Under the pieces are notes generated by a model. It was given only the letters and a program-made list of their open reading frames with translations, did not search any database and was not told the DNA's origin. A stretch of DNA of 64,000 bases from Lates calcarifer (taxonomy: Eukaryota > Chordata > Actinopteri > Centropomidae): positions 23,787,012-23,851,011 of the forward strand of contig NC_066848.1 of the NCBI RefSeq assembly GCF_001640805.2, read 5' to 3'. The translations under genes were made by a program, and so were the position numbers. Positions 52,361-61,488 of the stretch are shown here, piece after piece; the first letter of the stretch is position 1; every line of letters starts with the position of its first letter.

Positions 52361-53541
52361 GTTTCAATACAAATATCATATAGTAATATAAAATTCGAAT
52401 TTCGTGTTACAGAGGTCACTCAAAATAGTACAGAAGCATGACTGCTCAAGTTCCTGTATTTGCTGACTCAACAGCAACTATGCTCTCGATACTGTATCGA
52501 CTCTCGGTTGCCTCATCTCGCAGTTTCAGCTTGATTTTGACATGTCCTACTCAAGTGAAATTACAGAAATACTGTCAGCAAAATTCTTGGGAAACACCAC
52601 TCCCATCAGAATAGAAATGTTTTATCAAAGGATAATGGTGATCACTCAGAACAACTTTGTATAGATTTGCAGTAAGCCTCCCTTCTGAGGGGAAGTGGAG
52701 CCAAACATACCAAAACTAGCCCCCCCACCCCCACTACATAACAGGGTGAAACTCACCCCCAGCCATATAGTGGGAAAATAAATCTAAATCGAAAACTATT
52801 TAAATAAAGCGAATGTGCAGTTCAAATTGATTACAAAATTATTATATATTCTGTCAAATAACGTGAGTACTGAAACTCTCAATATACAGTAGATACTGCT
52901 ATTACACAAGGTCAGTATATTAGTAAAGTAAGTACATTTAACATTTACGCTCTCTTTCTGGAATACTGAATGTCTGAAAGGCATTACAAATATTTTGTGA
53001 GTAAAATGAACTGAGTGTTAAGACAAATATTCGCTCATATCTTCTGTTTATTAACAGAAAACACGAAATACCTTCACAGTTTCCCTTTATTGTGGAGTGA
53101 GATAGGTGTGGGGGGGTTGGTGGGGTGGGCTGTATACCGTAACCCACTCCTGTCCCTGTGTCACGTGACGCAGCTCTGGTCCTGATGCTGCCGTTACCAA
53201 GACTTTGTATGGGGGGTGATTGATGCCACGCAGCGGTAGGTTGCTTAGATGCAGGGAATCTGTCACCAGTATGACTGGACTATAAAATACAGGTTACAAA
53301 CTGCATCAGAGGCTTTAGAGGAACCGACAGCATTACACATTACACATTATGTTCTCCGTAGAATACTTTGGGTTACACATGCTATTTTCCAATATTGTCA
53401 TAAATGCAGATGAGACACTCTGGACACAACCTTGCTAAACATGACACAAAAACAAATCTACGTGGATTGTCACAGGTCATGTTAACATTAACCTCGGCAT
53501 ACAGTGATGGACATAGTCACAAACTCCATACTCATTAAAAG

Positions 53542-53591
53542 TGAGTAGTGGCAGTAGCTTTGTTCATGTTTTGTTAGCAAGGATTACACTC
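53542..53591 (+). repeat. direct repeat A, copy 2
   Basis: TGAGTAGTGGCAGTAGCTTT then GTTCATGTTTTGTTAGCAAG and GATTACACTC, matching 52311-52360 in order and orientation. Confidence 0.7.
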
Positions 53592-53644
53592 TATCAAGTT
53601 GCACCTCGTAATAATATAATATTGAATAACTAATATTACATGGG

Positions 53645-53768
53645 TCATGAGTGTGAATGGTTGTTGTCTATATAGGTTGGCCCTGCAATGGACTGGCGAT
53701 CTACCCAGGGTGTACCCCATTTCTCGCCCAATGTCAGCTGGGATAAGCTCCAGCACCCCCAGCTTCAT
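53645..53768 (+). repeat. truncated copy of the SINE-like repeat
   Basis: It carries TGAGTGTGAATGGTTG, GGACTGGCGATCTACCCAGG and AATGTCAGCTGGGATAAGC in the same order as the body of the copy at 36420. The tRNA head is missing (5' truncation). Confidence 0.75.
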
Positions 53769-53779
53769 TTAACACCACA

Positions 53780-54148
53780 AGTAACTGAATAAGGAAATTG
53801 TGCTGAACGCTGTGTACAATAACGATAGCTACACGGTCACATTTAGCGATGCAGCAAACTCTCTAATGTTAATAATCACTCTAACTTACTCGTTCAATTC
53901 ACAATACACGCGTGTAGCTTTAATGCCTCCCCCTGCTTCTCTCTGGCACTAATCACCCCTCATACACAAACACGCATCATCGTTGCTGATCTGGAAATTC
54001 CCCTTTACTGCCATTTAAAAGCTCTCCTCCGAGGGCAGTGTGAAACCAGCGCTCTGCGAAACAAAAAACGCGCCTGTGAGCAGAATTATGTAGAATCTTG
54101 TGTCAAGAAGAGGATAATATAGAAGAGCAGGTGTTGCATGTTTTTTAA
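53780..54148 (+). promoter_or_regulatory. ogfrl1: ogfrl1 5' flank and 5' UTR
   Basis: Sequence between the last dispersed repeat and the ogfrl1 ATG. GC rises toward the gene (GCGCTCTGCG near 54050, AAACGCGCC near 54066). An upstream ATG at 54138, T at -3, opens a different frame that overlaps the start of the main ORF. No clear TATA box or transcription start can be assigned. Confidence 0.4.
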
Positions 54149-54334
54149 ATGGGAAATCTGTTGGGCAGCTGGCGTTTCAAGGAGCCGAGCACCGTTGAGG
54201 AATGCGACTCGACGTGGGGGTCGGATTCTGAGAGCGACGAGCCGGCGGCTGAAGATGACAGCGGCATCTCCGACTCCGTCAGTCCGGCGGAAAACGACCG
54301 GGCCGCCGGAGACCCCGGAGACACGTCGCCGAAG
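54149..54334 (+). CDS. ogfrl1: ogfrl1 exon 1 (codons 1-62)
   Basis: The ATG at 54149 has G at +4 but T at -3. It encodes MGNLLGSWRFKEPSTVEECD, clearly OGFRL1-like, then an acidic disordered stretch rich in Ser, Asp and Glu ending DTSPK. Donor GTAGAG at 54335, phase 0. The exon is GC- and CpG-rich. Confidence 0.9.
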
Positions 54335-55816
54335 GTAGAGTGGGGGTTATGTGGAGATGCATGCATAGAATGTGGAAGGAAAGAATGAAGAGGAAGGGGA
54401 GCGGGGGGGGGCACGGTGCGGTAACATGTGCCACCGGCAGCTCATAACATTGACAAGGCCGGGACACTGAAAGGGCAACCGAGTAGCCCCGATTCGCGCT
54501 GCTGTTTTGATAGGGAGATTGTAAAGCTCACGCCAAACTTCATTTAAAAACATGACAATTTTATGTCACCTTGTGTATGGGCAAAGATATGCACACACGG
54601 TGACAACTTTCCCGAGTCTCCTCGGTGTGGCATTGAATCCACCAAGCAGCAGTTCATTCAAATAGTCATCCTGTTAAAACCACTTTCACCAACAGGAAGC
54701 TAACACTGTCAAATAGTTTACTGAATTTGAGATTAATTACATAAATAACTGCTCGGTGTATTACATTGTCATACTACATTTTGAAAAGCAGGCTATTAAC
54801 TTTATACCTGTACTGTACTGTGTGCCAATACCACTGTGTGAGTGATAATATACCTTTGTTGGTTAATTACTAAAGATTATTGGTTCTTCCCAAAATTGCT
54901 TTTCCAGATGAACTTCTGATGTCTGCCTGTGGCTTTATGAAAGAAATAAAATATGATTTTAATGATGGACTCAAGATTATAATCCCTGTGCCCTGAATTA
55001 TTGTTATTGAATAGTTGGCTGAATGGCTGCTGCACACTGTGTGAGAATATTAAAACCAGCAGGACATAACAGAACTATTTGAAAAACTGTAATAAAGTGC
55101 ATCACTCTTTTTCATTTCTCTTTTATTTCTAATTGGTTAAATTAGACTTGGTTAAATTGAAATTCTCAAAATTTAGGATTCCAGTTTGCACGTTGAATTG
55201 TAAGTTCAGCATCGGATAAAAATCACAAAACCCTCAAAATGACAAAAGACATTCATGCAGTACATAGCTTGACATAGAGTATGAAGTGAAAAGAAATAAA
55301 ACCTGGTTGTTGCTGTAGTTCAAAGACAGTCTGATATGTTAGATGAATAGATGTAGTTAGAAATAGCAGGATTAGGTTTAGTGTAACACTGTGAGCCTTT
55401 CTGACCAATGGAAGTTAGCATGACCCAGATTTTATTTTAGAATGAATTCTAGTTTCTAGCATCCTTTTGTAGTGATTGCACAGCAGCGCTGATGTGAATT
55501 GTCCTCCTTTGCTAGAAAGAAATGGATGATGACAGCACTCGACCTCAAAAGCAAAGTCAGTGCTTTTAATTCAGCTGAATGGCAGATGAGCACTACGCTG
55601 CATCTGTTCAAACACCAATTGTTTTTCTTTCAGATATGCATTGTACAGTCTTTTTCTTCTTCATTCCTTCATTTTTTTCTTTTTCTTCTTTTTCTTTCTT
55701 GCTTGCTTCTTCTCTCAGCTGACTGACTCCCCAGAATCTGTCCCAAAGATGAAGAGGAGTTTCTATGCTGCCAGGGACCTCTACAAATACCGTCACAGCT
55801 ACCCGGTGAATGCACG

Positions 55817-55847
<31 letters not shown>

Positions 55848-56066
55848 AGAGGCAAAAAATTACGGTGCCATTGATACCCAAGACTGTGAAACCACAAGAC
55901 ACATAGTTGTTTTCTCAAAGACACACACGATGCAGACAGCATGTGTGATCTCGTTTATCTTTGTGTGTGCTTGTGTGTAGAACTACAAAAGGCCCCGGCA
56001 ACCCAACGAGTACCGTAACCTGCGCTTCTACCTGAACAAGATCCCTCTAGTACCTGATGGTGAGCT

Positions 56067-56123
<57 letters not shown>

Positions 56124-59100
56124 GCAGACTGCCTTCTGCTGCTGTGGAGAGAAGAGATGCTCTCTCTCTCTCTGTCTCTGTCTCTCTCTCTCTCTCTCTC
56201 CGTCTATCACAGACAGACACACACACACGTGAGTACGCACACACAATAAAATGTGTGCGGCAGCTAATTAGTGCTGTCTCTTCTCAGGTGTCTATATAGA
56301 GGAGATTCTGTCGAAGTGGAGAGGCGACTATGACAAACTGGAGCACAATCACACCTACATTCAGTGGTGAGACATTTCAGCTGTCTGTTTTGATGTTCGT
56401 ATACCTTTCATGTGACTGCATCAACTCCCTTTAATTGACTTGATCGTTAATTGCTTTTTCGAAGCCATGAGAAATGTTAAAGCTCCTTTTTTTTCTGATT
56501 CGTCGTCAAGCAAAAGTCACCAGAAATAAAGTGACAGCTTTATCAGCTGTACTTCCTGCATGTAAAATATGGGATGTTTTAGAAGAATTGGATAAGCCCT
56601 GTTCCTTTTAGTTGCGGTGACTAGCCAGCTAATTAAACTAACATTAACCCTAAGAGTTAGTTGAAAACAAAGTCTTTTGGCTGACTTTTTAATATTTGTA
56701 GCCAACTCATTTTAAAATGGAAGTTTGTAAAAAGGCTATAAAATACACCTCACTACTTGATGATCTCTGTAGACGTGGAAATAAAGAAACAGAATTGTTC
56801 TTATGCTCCAGTGTAGAGCTAGTTAGTCCTGCCATCCTCAGTGTGTTAAGAAGAAAAGTAAGATCAGAATGTTATTGTTGTTGACAGACGCTACATTATT
56901 CTACACTTTGATAGTATCCAGACCTACCTGGAAAAATACAAAACAGTTCATGTTCTGGCCGTGAACAAGGTCTGTTTTTTCTTATAACCTGCAAACCTAC
57001 AAGCCTACACAACTCTTATTTATTTTTTTACTTTTGGTTTTATTAAACTCCTTACATGCAGGGTATATTTTTTTTTACTGTACACTGCTTCAACATGTGG
57101 AGAAATTGCTGTAGATATGATAACTAAGCTATGTTATGTTAAAATTATTATAAATGGCTGTTCAGGGAAGGTGTTCAGTGAATGTTTACTTTTGGTCATT
57201 CACCTGTGTATAAGGGAACAATGACAGGGTACTAACCTTCTTTACTTTATGGTTGACAGCAGTTGCAACTGTTGTGAAAGGACACTTAACTATTAAGCTA
57301 CATTATTAAGTTAACAAAAGTTTTTTCATCATCATGGTCATGGTCAGTTCTTTTAAATTAATTTTGTATTTTTTTTGATTATTCTGTGTGTGGCAGGCTG
57401 TTCCCATTAAGAGAACAAGGGCTCAACTTCTACGCACATGAACTGACTCAGGAAGAGATCAAAGTAAGAAACACACAAGGAAACACAGATACACACGGAC
57501 TCTATATGCAATGTCAGTGTTACTATCTGAGCTGCCTACTTCCTATCTGATTTGTTCCTCATTGCATAAGTGCTTACCACAAGTGCTAGGCTGAGTGACT
57601 GTAGCTTCCATTCAGCCAACATATAGATGTGCTTTGGGTGGAACAAGAGTGCATTTATACAGACTTTACAGCTCTGGAAAAAATTAGGAGACCACTGCAA
57701 AATGATCAGTTTTTCTAGATTTTACTATTTATAGGTATGTGTTTGAGTAAAATAAACATTTTTGTTTCATTCTTTAAACTCAATGACAACATTTCTCCCA
57801 AATTCCAAATAAAAATCTTGTCATTTATAGCATTTATTTGCAGAAAATGACAAATGGTCAAAATAACAAAAAAGATGAAGTGTTTTCAGACCTCAAATAA
57901 CGCAAAGAAAACAAGTTCATATTTATTTTGAAACATCACAATACTAATGTTTTAACTTAGGAAGAGTTCGGAAATCAATATTTATTGGAATAACCCTGAT
58001 TTTTAATCACAGCTTTCATGCTTCTTGCACGCTCTCCACCAGTCTTTCACATTGCTGTTGGGTGACCTTATGCCACTCCTGGCGCAAAAAATTCAAGCAG
58101 CTCAGCTATGTTTGATGGTTTGTGACCATCCATCTTCCTCTTGATCACATTCCAGTGGTTTTCAATGGGGTTCAGGTCTGGAGATTGGGCTGGCCATGAC
58201 AGGGTCTTGATCTGGTCGTCCTTCATCCACACCTTGACTGACCTTAGCTGTGTGGCATGGAGCATTGTCCTGCTGGAAAAACCAGTCCTCAGAGTTGGGG
58301 AACATTGTCAGAGCACAAGGAAGCAAGTTTTCTTCCAGGATAACCTTGTACGTGGCTTGATTCATGTGTCCTTCGCAAAGACGAATCTGCCCAGCTGCCG
58401 TTTGCCATTCTTTTTGTAGGTCACTTGATGTCATCCTGCGGTTGCTGAGTGACATTTGAATGAGTTGATGGTCATCCCGGTCAGTGGAGAGTCGTTTTCG
58501 CCCTCTGCCAGCCTGTAGCTTTGTTGTCCCTAAAGTCTGCTGCTGGACCTCGTTCTTATGAACCGCCGTTTTACAAATTTTAAACATGGAAGCAACCTGA
58601 CGATCACTGTATTCCTCTGCCAGTAAAGCCAGAATTGAACCCTTCTTTTCCTTACTCAAAACTTTTCTTTTCAACTCTTTTGGCATGGTCAGTAGTTATT
58701 TTTTTTAATTCCAATTACTGTGGTTTTTATACTTGTCCTTGTTAAACAAGATTTGCATCACCTAATCAATACCTCATTTAAGTAGAATGAGGTGTGCTTG
58801 TGTTGGAATTCAACAGACACTTGAATGGAATGGCTGTCAAACATGTAGAGATGCTGATTTCAGAAAACTTTCAAGTGGTCTCTTAATTTTTTCCAGAGCT
58901 GTATGTCCTTATGCTCCATATGATTATCATTTGATCACCCAGAATGCATGCCAAGCAGAAAGATGGTGCTGTCCCTGTCTGTTAGTTTCTGATGTATTGT
59001 ATTAAATCCTGTCAGGAATTCCAAAGCACTCGTGAAGCTAAACGGAGATTCCTGGCGGCCTATTCCCTGATGTTGGACTTCTATGGCATCAAACTGCTGG

Positions 59101-61488
59101 ATAAGAGTGGAAATGTTGCTCGAGCTCCCAACTGGCAGGAGCGTTTCCAGCACCTTAATGAGTAAGCATATACACATAAACACACTGTGCAGCAGCTTAA
59201 GGGTATAAAATTGCAGCCAGAATTTGCGTGAACTTATCGCTCAGTTGCCAATCGCTGTTTTTGTGTCCTTTAGCAAGGCAATTACTTTAAATCCCATACA
59301 ACTTAATTGTTCCCCTATCAGCATCCAAATGTGAAACAGCGTGTTTTAAGTCAAACAGATGGTTAAATGGTAATTTTAGGGGTGATTTTTCTTTCTTTCA
59401 CACCCTGTTTTGATGGTTTCATGGCCTGAGAGAAGTCAACGCTTTGCCAAAGACCCACCTGAATGTCACATTTTGTGGTGTGTACTTGTTTTTCTCCTCC
59501 AAGTTTCAGGCTATTGCCATACCTCCTATAGTCACAAACCTTCTCTAAACCTTCGCATCTGATTCTTATTGTTGCCATTATCCCAAACACACAAAGAGCA
59601 GCATAAAACAGCTGCTCAGTACAGTTTTATTCCTTTCTCTTGCTTTAAATATCCCGTCAACTATTCACAATGACTTTTGTGTCTGGTGCACTGATAATTT
59701 AGGAGTTTGAGCGTATTTTAGTCAATTGACTAGAAGTCAACAAAACCTGGATACAATTTCATCTATTTTTTTGCTTTTATTGCTTTTATATAACAGCATC
59801 ACCTCTTCCTAGCAAGGTTTCATAAAATGAACACATTAACAAAAAATGCAATAATGTATTGATAACAAATGAAGATTCTTCTGCCGAGCAAGCATTTAGC
59901 AGAATGGTTGCTAAACAACACACAGACGCAGCAATGGATATCACCATTAATAGTGCAACTGTTGAAGTAGTGTTTCAGTTATGTCCGTGCTCCTCTTTGC
60001 TGGTGCAGGTGTGTGAAGGATACTGCTGCTGCATCTCCTCTCATCACAGTTTGGGCGCTAGTAAGATTGCAGGGATGACTCAGATTTATGTCCCGTCACT
60101 GACATGATTTCACACCGTTAATTTGCCATAGATCATTGCTGTAGTTTGTCTGCTGTGAATGGAGATAAAAGGCCTGTGGATTGGGCAGCAGCGACAAGAG
60201 TTATTTCTCTAATGAAGCGACAGAACGCAGCAGGTCCTCCGGCTCTTCAAGCGTAAATCCTTGTAGGCTCTCTTTGTTTCTTTCACTGGCATCTTTGTGT
60301 TTTTTTTTTTACTATTATAGTGCGGTCACACGTGTGTGTTTACAGAGTATTTTATTCATTTTTTTTTTACACACAGTACAGCACTTTACAGTATTTTACA
60401 CATTCTGAGGCTACTTGCCATGTTTGGTGAAGGAGCCTTGAGGTTAGCAGGAAAGGTGCAGTTTAACTGTTTATACCAGACTGTAATAATTCACATACTC
60501 AGTAGTTTTGTCACAGTAATACAACGGAATAAACAAGCAGCTAAAACATAAATATTACTGTGGTAGTTATCATTTTGTGAACAGTAATGTTACACTAGTT
60601 TATCTTCTTAGAAATGGAATGAGTAACTTTTGAGGGACAGATATCTTTGGCTGGTGGAGAGTATTGTTTCAATCAGGAATATACAGTGTGTAATTCCAAG
60701 TCCATGGTCCAAGTTGTTTTTTTGTTTGTTTCTTTGTTTAGATTTTATTTTAAGATATTTCATTGTACTTTCATGTTTTTGTGAAAAAAAAAAAAAAATT
60801 TAGCCATAGTTTTCGTTAGACTCATGATGCAGTATGACTAAATGTGATTTAATCATGCTGCAATTTATAATGATCTGTCAGAGTTTTTTCCCTCTTTTTT
60901 TTCACCTGCTTCTCCTGCTTTGTTCTTTGAAGGTCCCAGCACAACTACCTGCGGATCACTCGCATACTGAAGTCCCTTGGTGAGCTGGGCTATGAGGCCT
61001 TCAAGGCCCCACTGGTTCGCCTCTTCCTGGAGGAGTCGCTGTGCCACAACACCCTTCCAAACATGCAGCACAGTGTCCTGGAGTACTTTGTCTATACCAT
61101 TCGCCTCCCGGCCACCCGCAGGCGCCTGCTTCGCTACGCACGCCAACACTACAGGCCTGCCCATGCCTTCCTCTGGGGTCCACCATCTAAAAGGCGAGGC
61201 GGAGGTGTTGGCACCGGAGGTAGTGTGGGTGCTGGTAGCAGCGGGATCAGAGCACCTGCTCCGACACCAGAGCACCAGAGGAGAGAGGAGGAGGGCACCA
61301 CCTCCACCTCTACAAGAAGCGGAATTATTGTGTCTTCCCATGATGCCATGATGTGCCAGGACCTGGCTGGAGGAGGAATGAAGGGCTACACGGGACCCGG
61401 GTCTAATGTGGCTGGACTGGAGGGAGCATTGATGTTGGTGGGAGCTAGAGGAGGGAGGAACGAGTACAATGAAGTTGTTCCTTTGTAG
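54149..61488 (+). CDS. ogfrl1: ogfrl1, opioid growth factor receptor-like 1 (complete, seven exons)
   Basis: Coding exons are 54149-54334, 55719-55805, 55981-56059, 56288-56366, 57397-57463, 59016-59161 and 60933-61488. They total 1200 nt, or 399 codons plus stop, and all junctions are GT/AG and in phase. The protein opens MGNLLGSW, as OGFRL1 does (Gly2 could be myristoylated), followed by an acidic Ser/Glu-rich segment. The OGFr_N domain then runs from about residue 71 (KMKRSFYAARDLYKYRH) to about 300 (FLWGPPSK), and a 100-residue Gly/Thr/Arg-rich tail is unlike the human tail. OGFR itself binds Met-enkephalin and restrains proliferation; the biochemical role of OGFRL1 is not established. 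OGFRL1 is preferred over OGFR by the N-terminus, by the core segments and by b3gat2 next door. Confidence 0.93.
54335..55718 (+). other. ogfrl1: ogfrl1 intron 1
   Basis: 1384 bp, GTAGAG...CTCAG. The first 150 bp continue the GC-rich promoter-proximal island, with a G9-type run near 54405; the rest is AT-rich without recognisable repeats until the T/C-rich acceptor tract (55640-55717). Confidence 0.8.
55719..55805 (+). CDS. ogfrl1: ogfrl1 exon 2 (codons 63-91)
   Basis: It follows a long pyrimidine tract ending TCTCTCAG. It encodes LTDSPESVPKM then KRSFYAARDLYKYRHSYP, the strongly conserved opening of the OGFr_N domain. Donor GTGAAT at 55806, phase 0. A CA array begins 10 nt into the following intron. 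Confidence 0.93.
55806..55980 (+). other. ogfrl1: ogfrl1 intron 2 with AC/GT ends
   Basis: 175 bp. It starts GTGAATGCACG followed by a CA array (55816-55840) and ends in a TG-rich stretch (55960-55978) immediately before the AG. The two ends are complementary and could pair, looping the intron out. The polypyrimidine tract is weak. Confidence 0.75.
55816..55840 (+). repeat. (CA)n array at the 5' end of ogfrl1 intron 2
   Basis: 25 bp of CA starting 10 nt after the donor GTGAAT. Confidence 0.95.
55981..56059 (+). CDS. ogfrl1: ogfrl1 exon 3 (codons 92-118)
   Basis: Encodes NYKRPRQPNEYRNLRFYLNK followed by IPLVPDG, the NLRFY.NKIP block of the family. The acceptor GTGTGTAG at 55980 sits in a TG-rich rather than a T/C-rich tract. 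Donor GTGAGC at 56060 splits the Gly118 codon after its first base (phase 1). The region upstream of NLRFY differs from human but has the same length. Confidence 0.92.
56070..56121 (+). repeat. (CA)26 array at the 5' end of ogfrl1 intron 3
   Basis: 52 bp uninterrupted CA starting 11 nt into the intron. Confidence 0.97.
56160..56200 (+). repeat. CT array in ogfrl1 intron 3
   Basis: TC/TG units, mostly (TC)n with two GTCTC interruptions. Confidence 0.95.
56288..56366 (+). CDS. ogfrl1: ogfrl1 exon 4 (codons 118-144)
   Basis: Acceptor TCTTCTCAG. Encodes GVYIEEILSKWRGDYDKLEH then NHTYIQ and two bases of Trp144; GDY.KLEHNHTYIQW is a hallmark of the OGFR/OGFRL family. Donor GTGAGA at 56367, phase 2. 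Confidence 0.95.
57397..57463 (+). CDS. ogfrl1: ogfrl1 exon 5 (codons 144-166)
   Basis: Acceptor TGTGGCAG. Completes Trp144 and encodes LFPLREQGLNFYAHELTQEE then IK; the LFP..E.G.N motif follows the previous exon as in all family members. Donor GTAAGA at 57464, phase 0. The next intron is mostly a Tc1-like transposon. Confidence 0.95.
57669..58901 (-). mobile_element. Tc1-like transposon copy in ogfrl1 intron 5
   Basis: The copy has terminal inverted repeats: left CAGCTCTGGAAAAAATTAGG, right end reading the same on the minus strand as CAGCTCTGGAAAAAATTAAG, continuing AGACCACT. A TA target duplication flanks both ends (57667-57668 and 58902-58903), the Tc1/mariner signature. At 1233 bp it is shorter than intact relatives (about 1.6 kb) because the transposase middle is missing. 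Both ends are well preserved, so the copy could still have been mobilised in trans. Confidence 0.92.
58068..58686 (-). pseudogene. Tc1-like transposase, internally deleted and frameshifted
   Basis: ATG at 58686-58684. The N-terminus MPKELKRKVLSKEKKGSILA and a helix-turn-helix region (DRQVASMFKICKTAVH) are kept. After SDLQKEWQTAAGQ (about residue 100) the protein jumps to RLCEGHMNQATYKVILEENL, so a central block containing the first catalytic Asp is deleted. The second Asp (QQDNAPCHTA, residue 140) is present. A frameshift at about 58243 moves the reading to another frame, carrying SPDLNPIENHW with the third catalytic Glu, up to a stop at 58068-58070. It cannot encode an active enzyme. Confidence 0.92.
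59016..59161 (+). CDS. ogfrl1: ogfrl1 exon 6 (codons 167-215)
   Basis: Acceptor CCTGTCAG. Encodes EFQSTREAKRRFLAAYSLML, then DFYGIKLLDKSGNVARAPNW and QERFQHLN, matching the human segment with only conservative changes. Donor GTAAGC at 59162, phase 2 within Glu215. Confidence 0.95.
59162..60932 (+). other. ogfrl1: ogfrl1 intron 6
   Basis: 1771 bp, AT-rich, with no named repeat. A less AT-rich block at about 60000-60260 stands out slightly and could be conserved non-coding sequence; this is only an impression. Confidence 0.6.
60933..61488 (+). CDS. ogfrl1: ogfrl1 exon 7 (codons 215-399 and stop)
   Basis: Acceptor TTTGAAG. The first 85 codons (SQHNYLRITRILKSLGELGY to FLWGPPSK) finish the OGFr_N domain. 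The remaining 100 residues are low-complexity: a Gly-rich run (RRGGGVGTGGSVGAG), a Glu/Thr/Ser segment and a second Gly-rich stretch ending NEYNEVVPL. The stop is TAG 61486-61488. The tail is shorter than and unlike the human one, so tail function, if any, is lineage-specific. A long antisense open frame over this exon is a composition shadow. Confidence 0.94.

Larger units (their letters stand above)
34671..53779. other. intergenic region between b3gat2 and ogfrl1
   Basis: About 19 kb separating two divergently transcribed genes. It holds a dead piggyBac copy (39475-41100), a tRNA-headed SINE (36420-36745) and a fragment of it (53645-53768), one GGACTGTACTTATATA repeat (36766-37030), an hAT-like miniature element (49109-49650), CA/TG arrays and a C-rich run (42726-42758). 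AT-rich, TAAT-studded blocks around 35820-36300 and 44890-45070 look like possible enhancers but have no direct proof. The stretches 41700-44000, 45100-47600 and 50800-52300 show nothing I can name. Confidence 0.75.
56060..56287 (+). other. ogfrl1: ogfrl1 intron 3, largely microsatellite
   Basis: 228 bp. (CA)26 at 56070-56121 begins 11 nt after the donor; a CT array (56160-56200) and a short CA run (56214-56228) follow, so under half of the intron is unique sequence. Confidence 0.8.
57464..59015 (+). other. ogfrl1: ogfrl1 intron 5
   Basis: 1552 bp, of which 1233 bp (57669-58901) is a Tc1-like element in antisense orientation. The flanks are short unique sequence. Confidence 0.85.
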
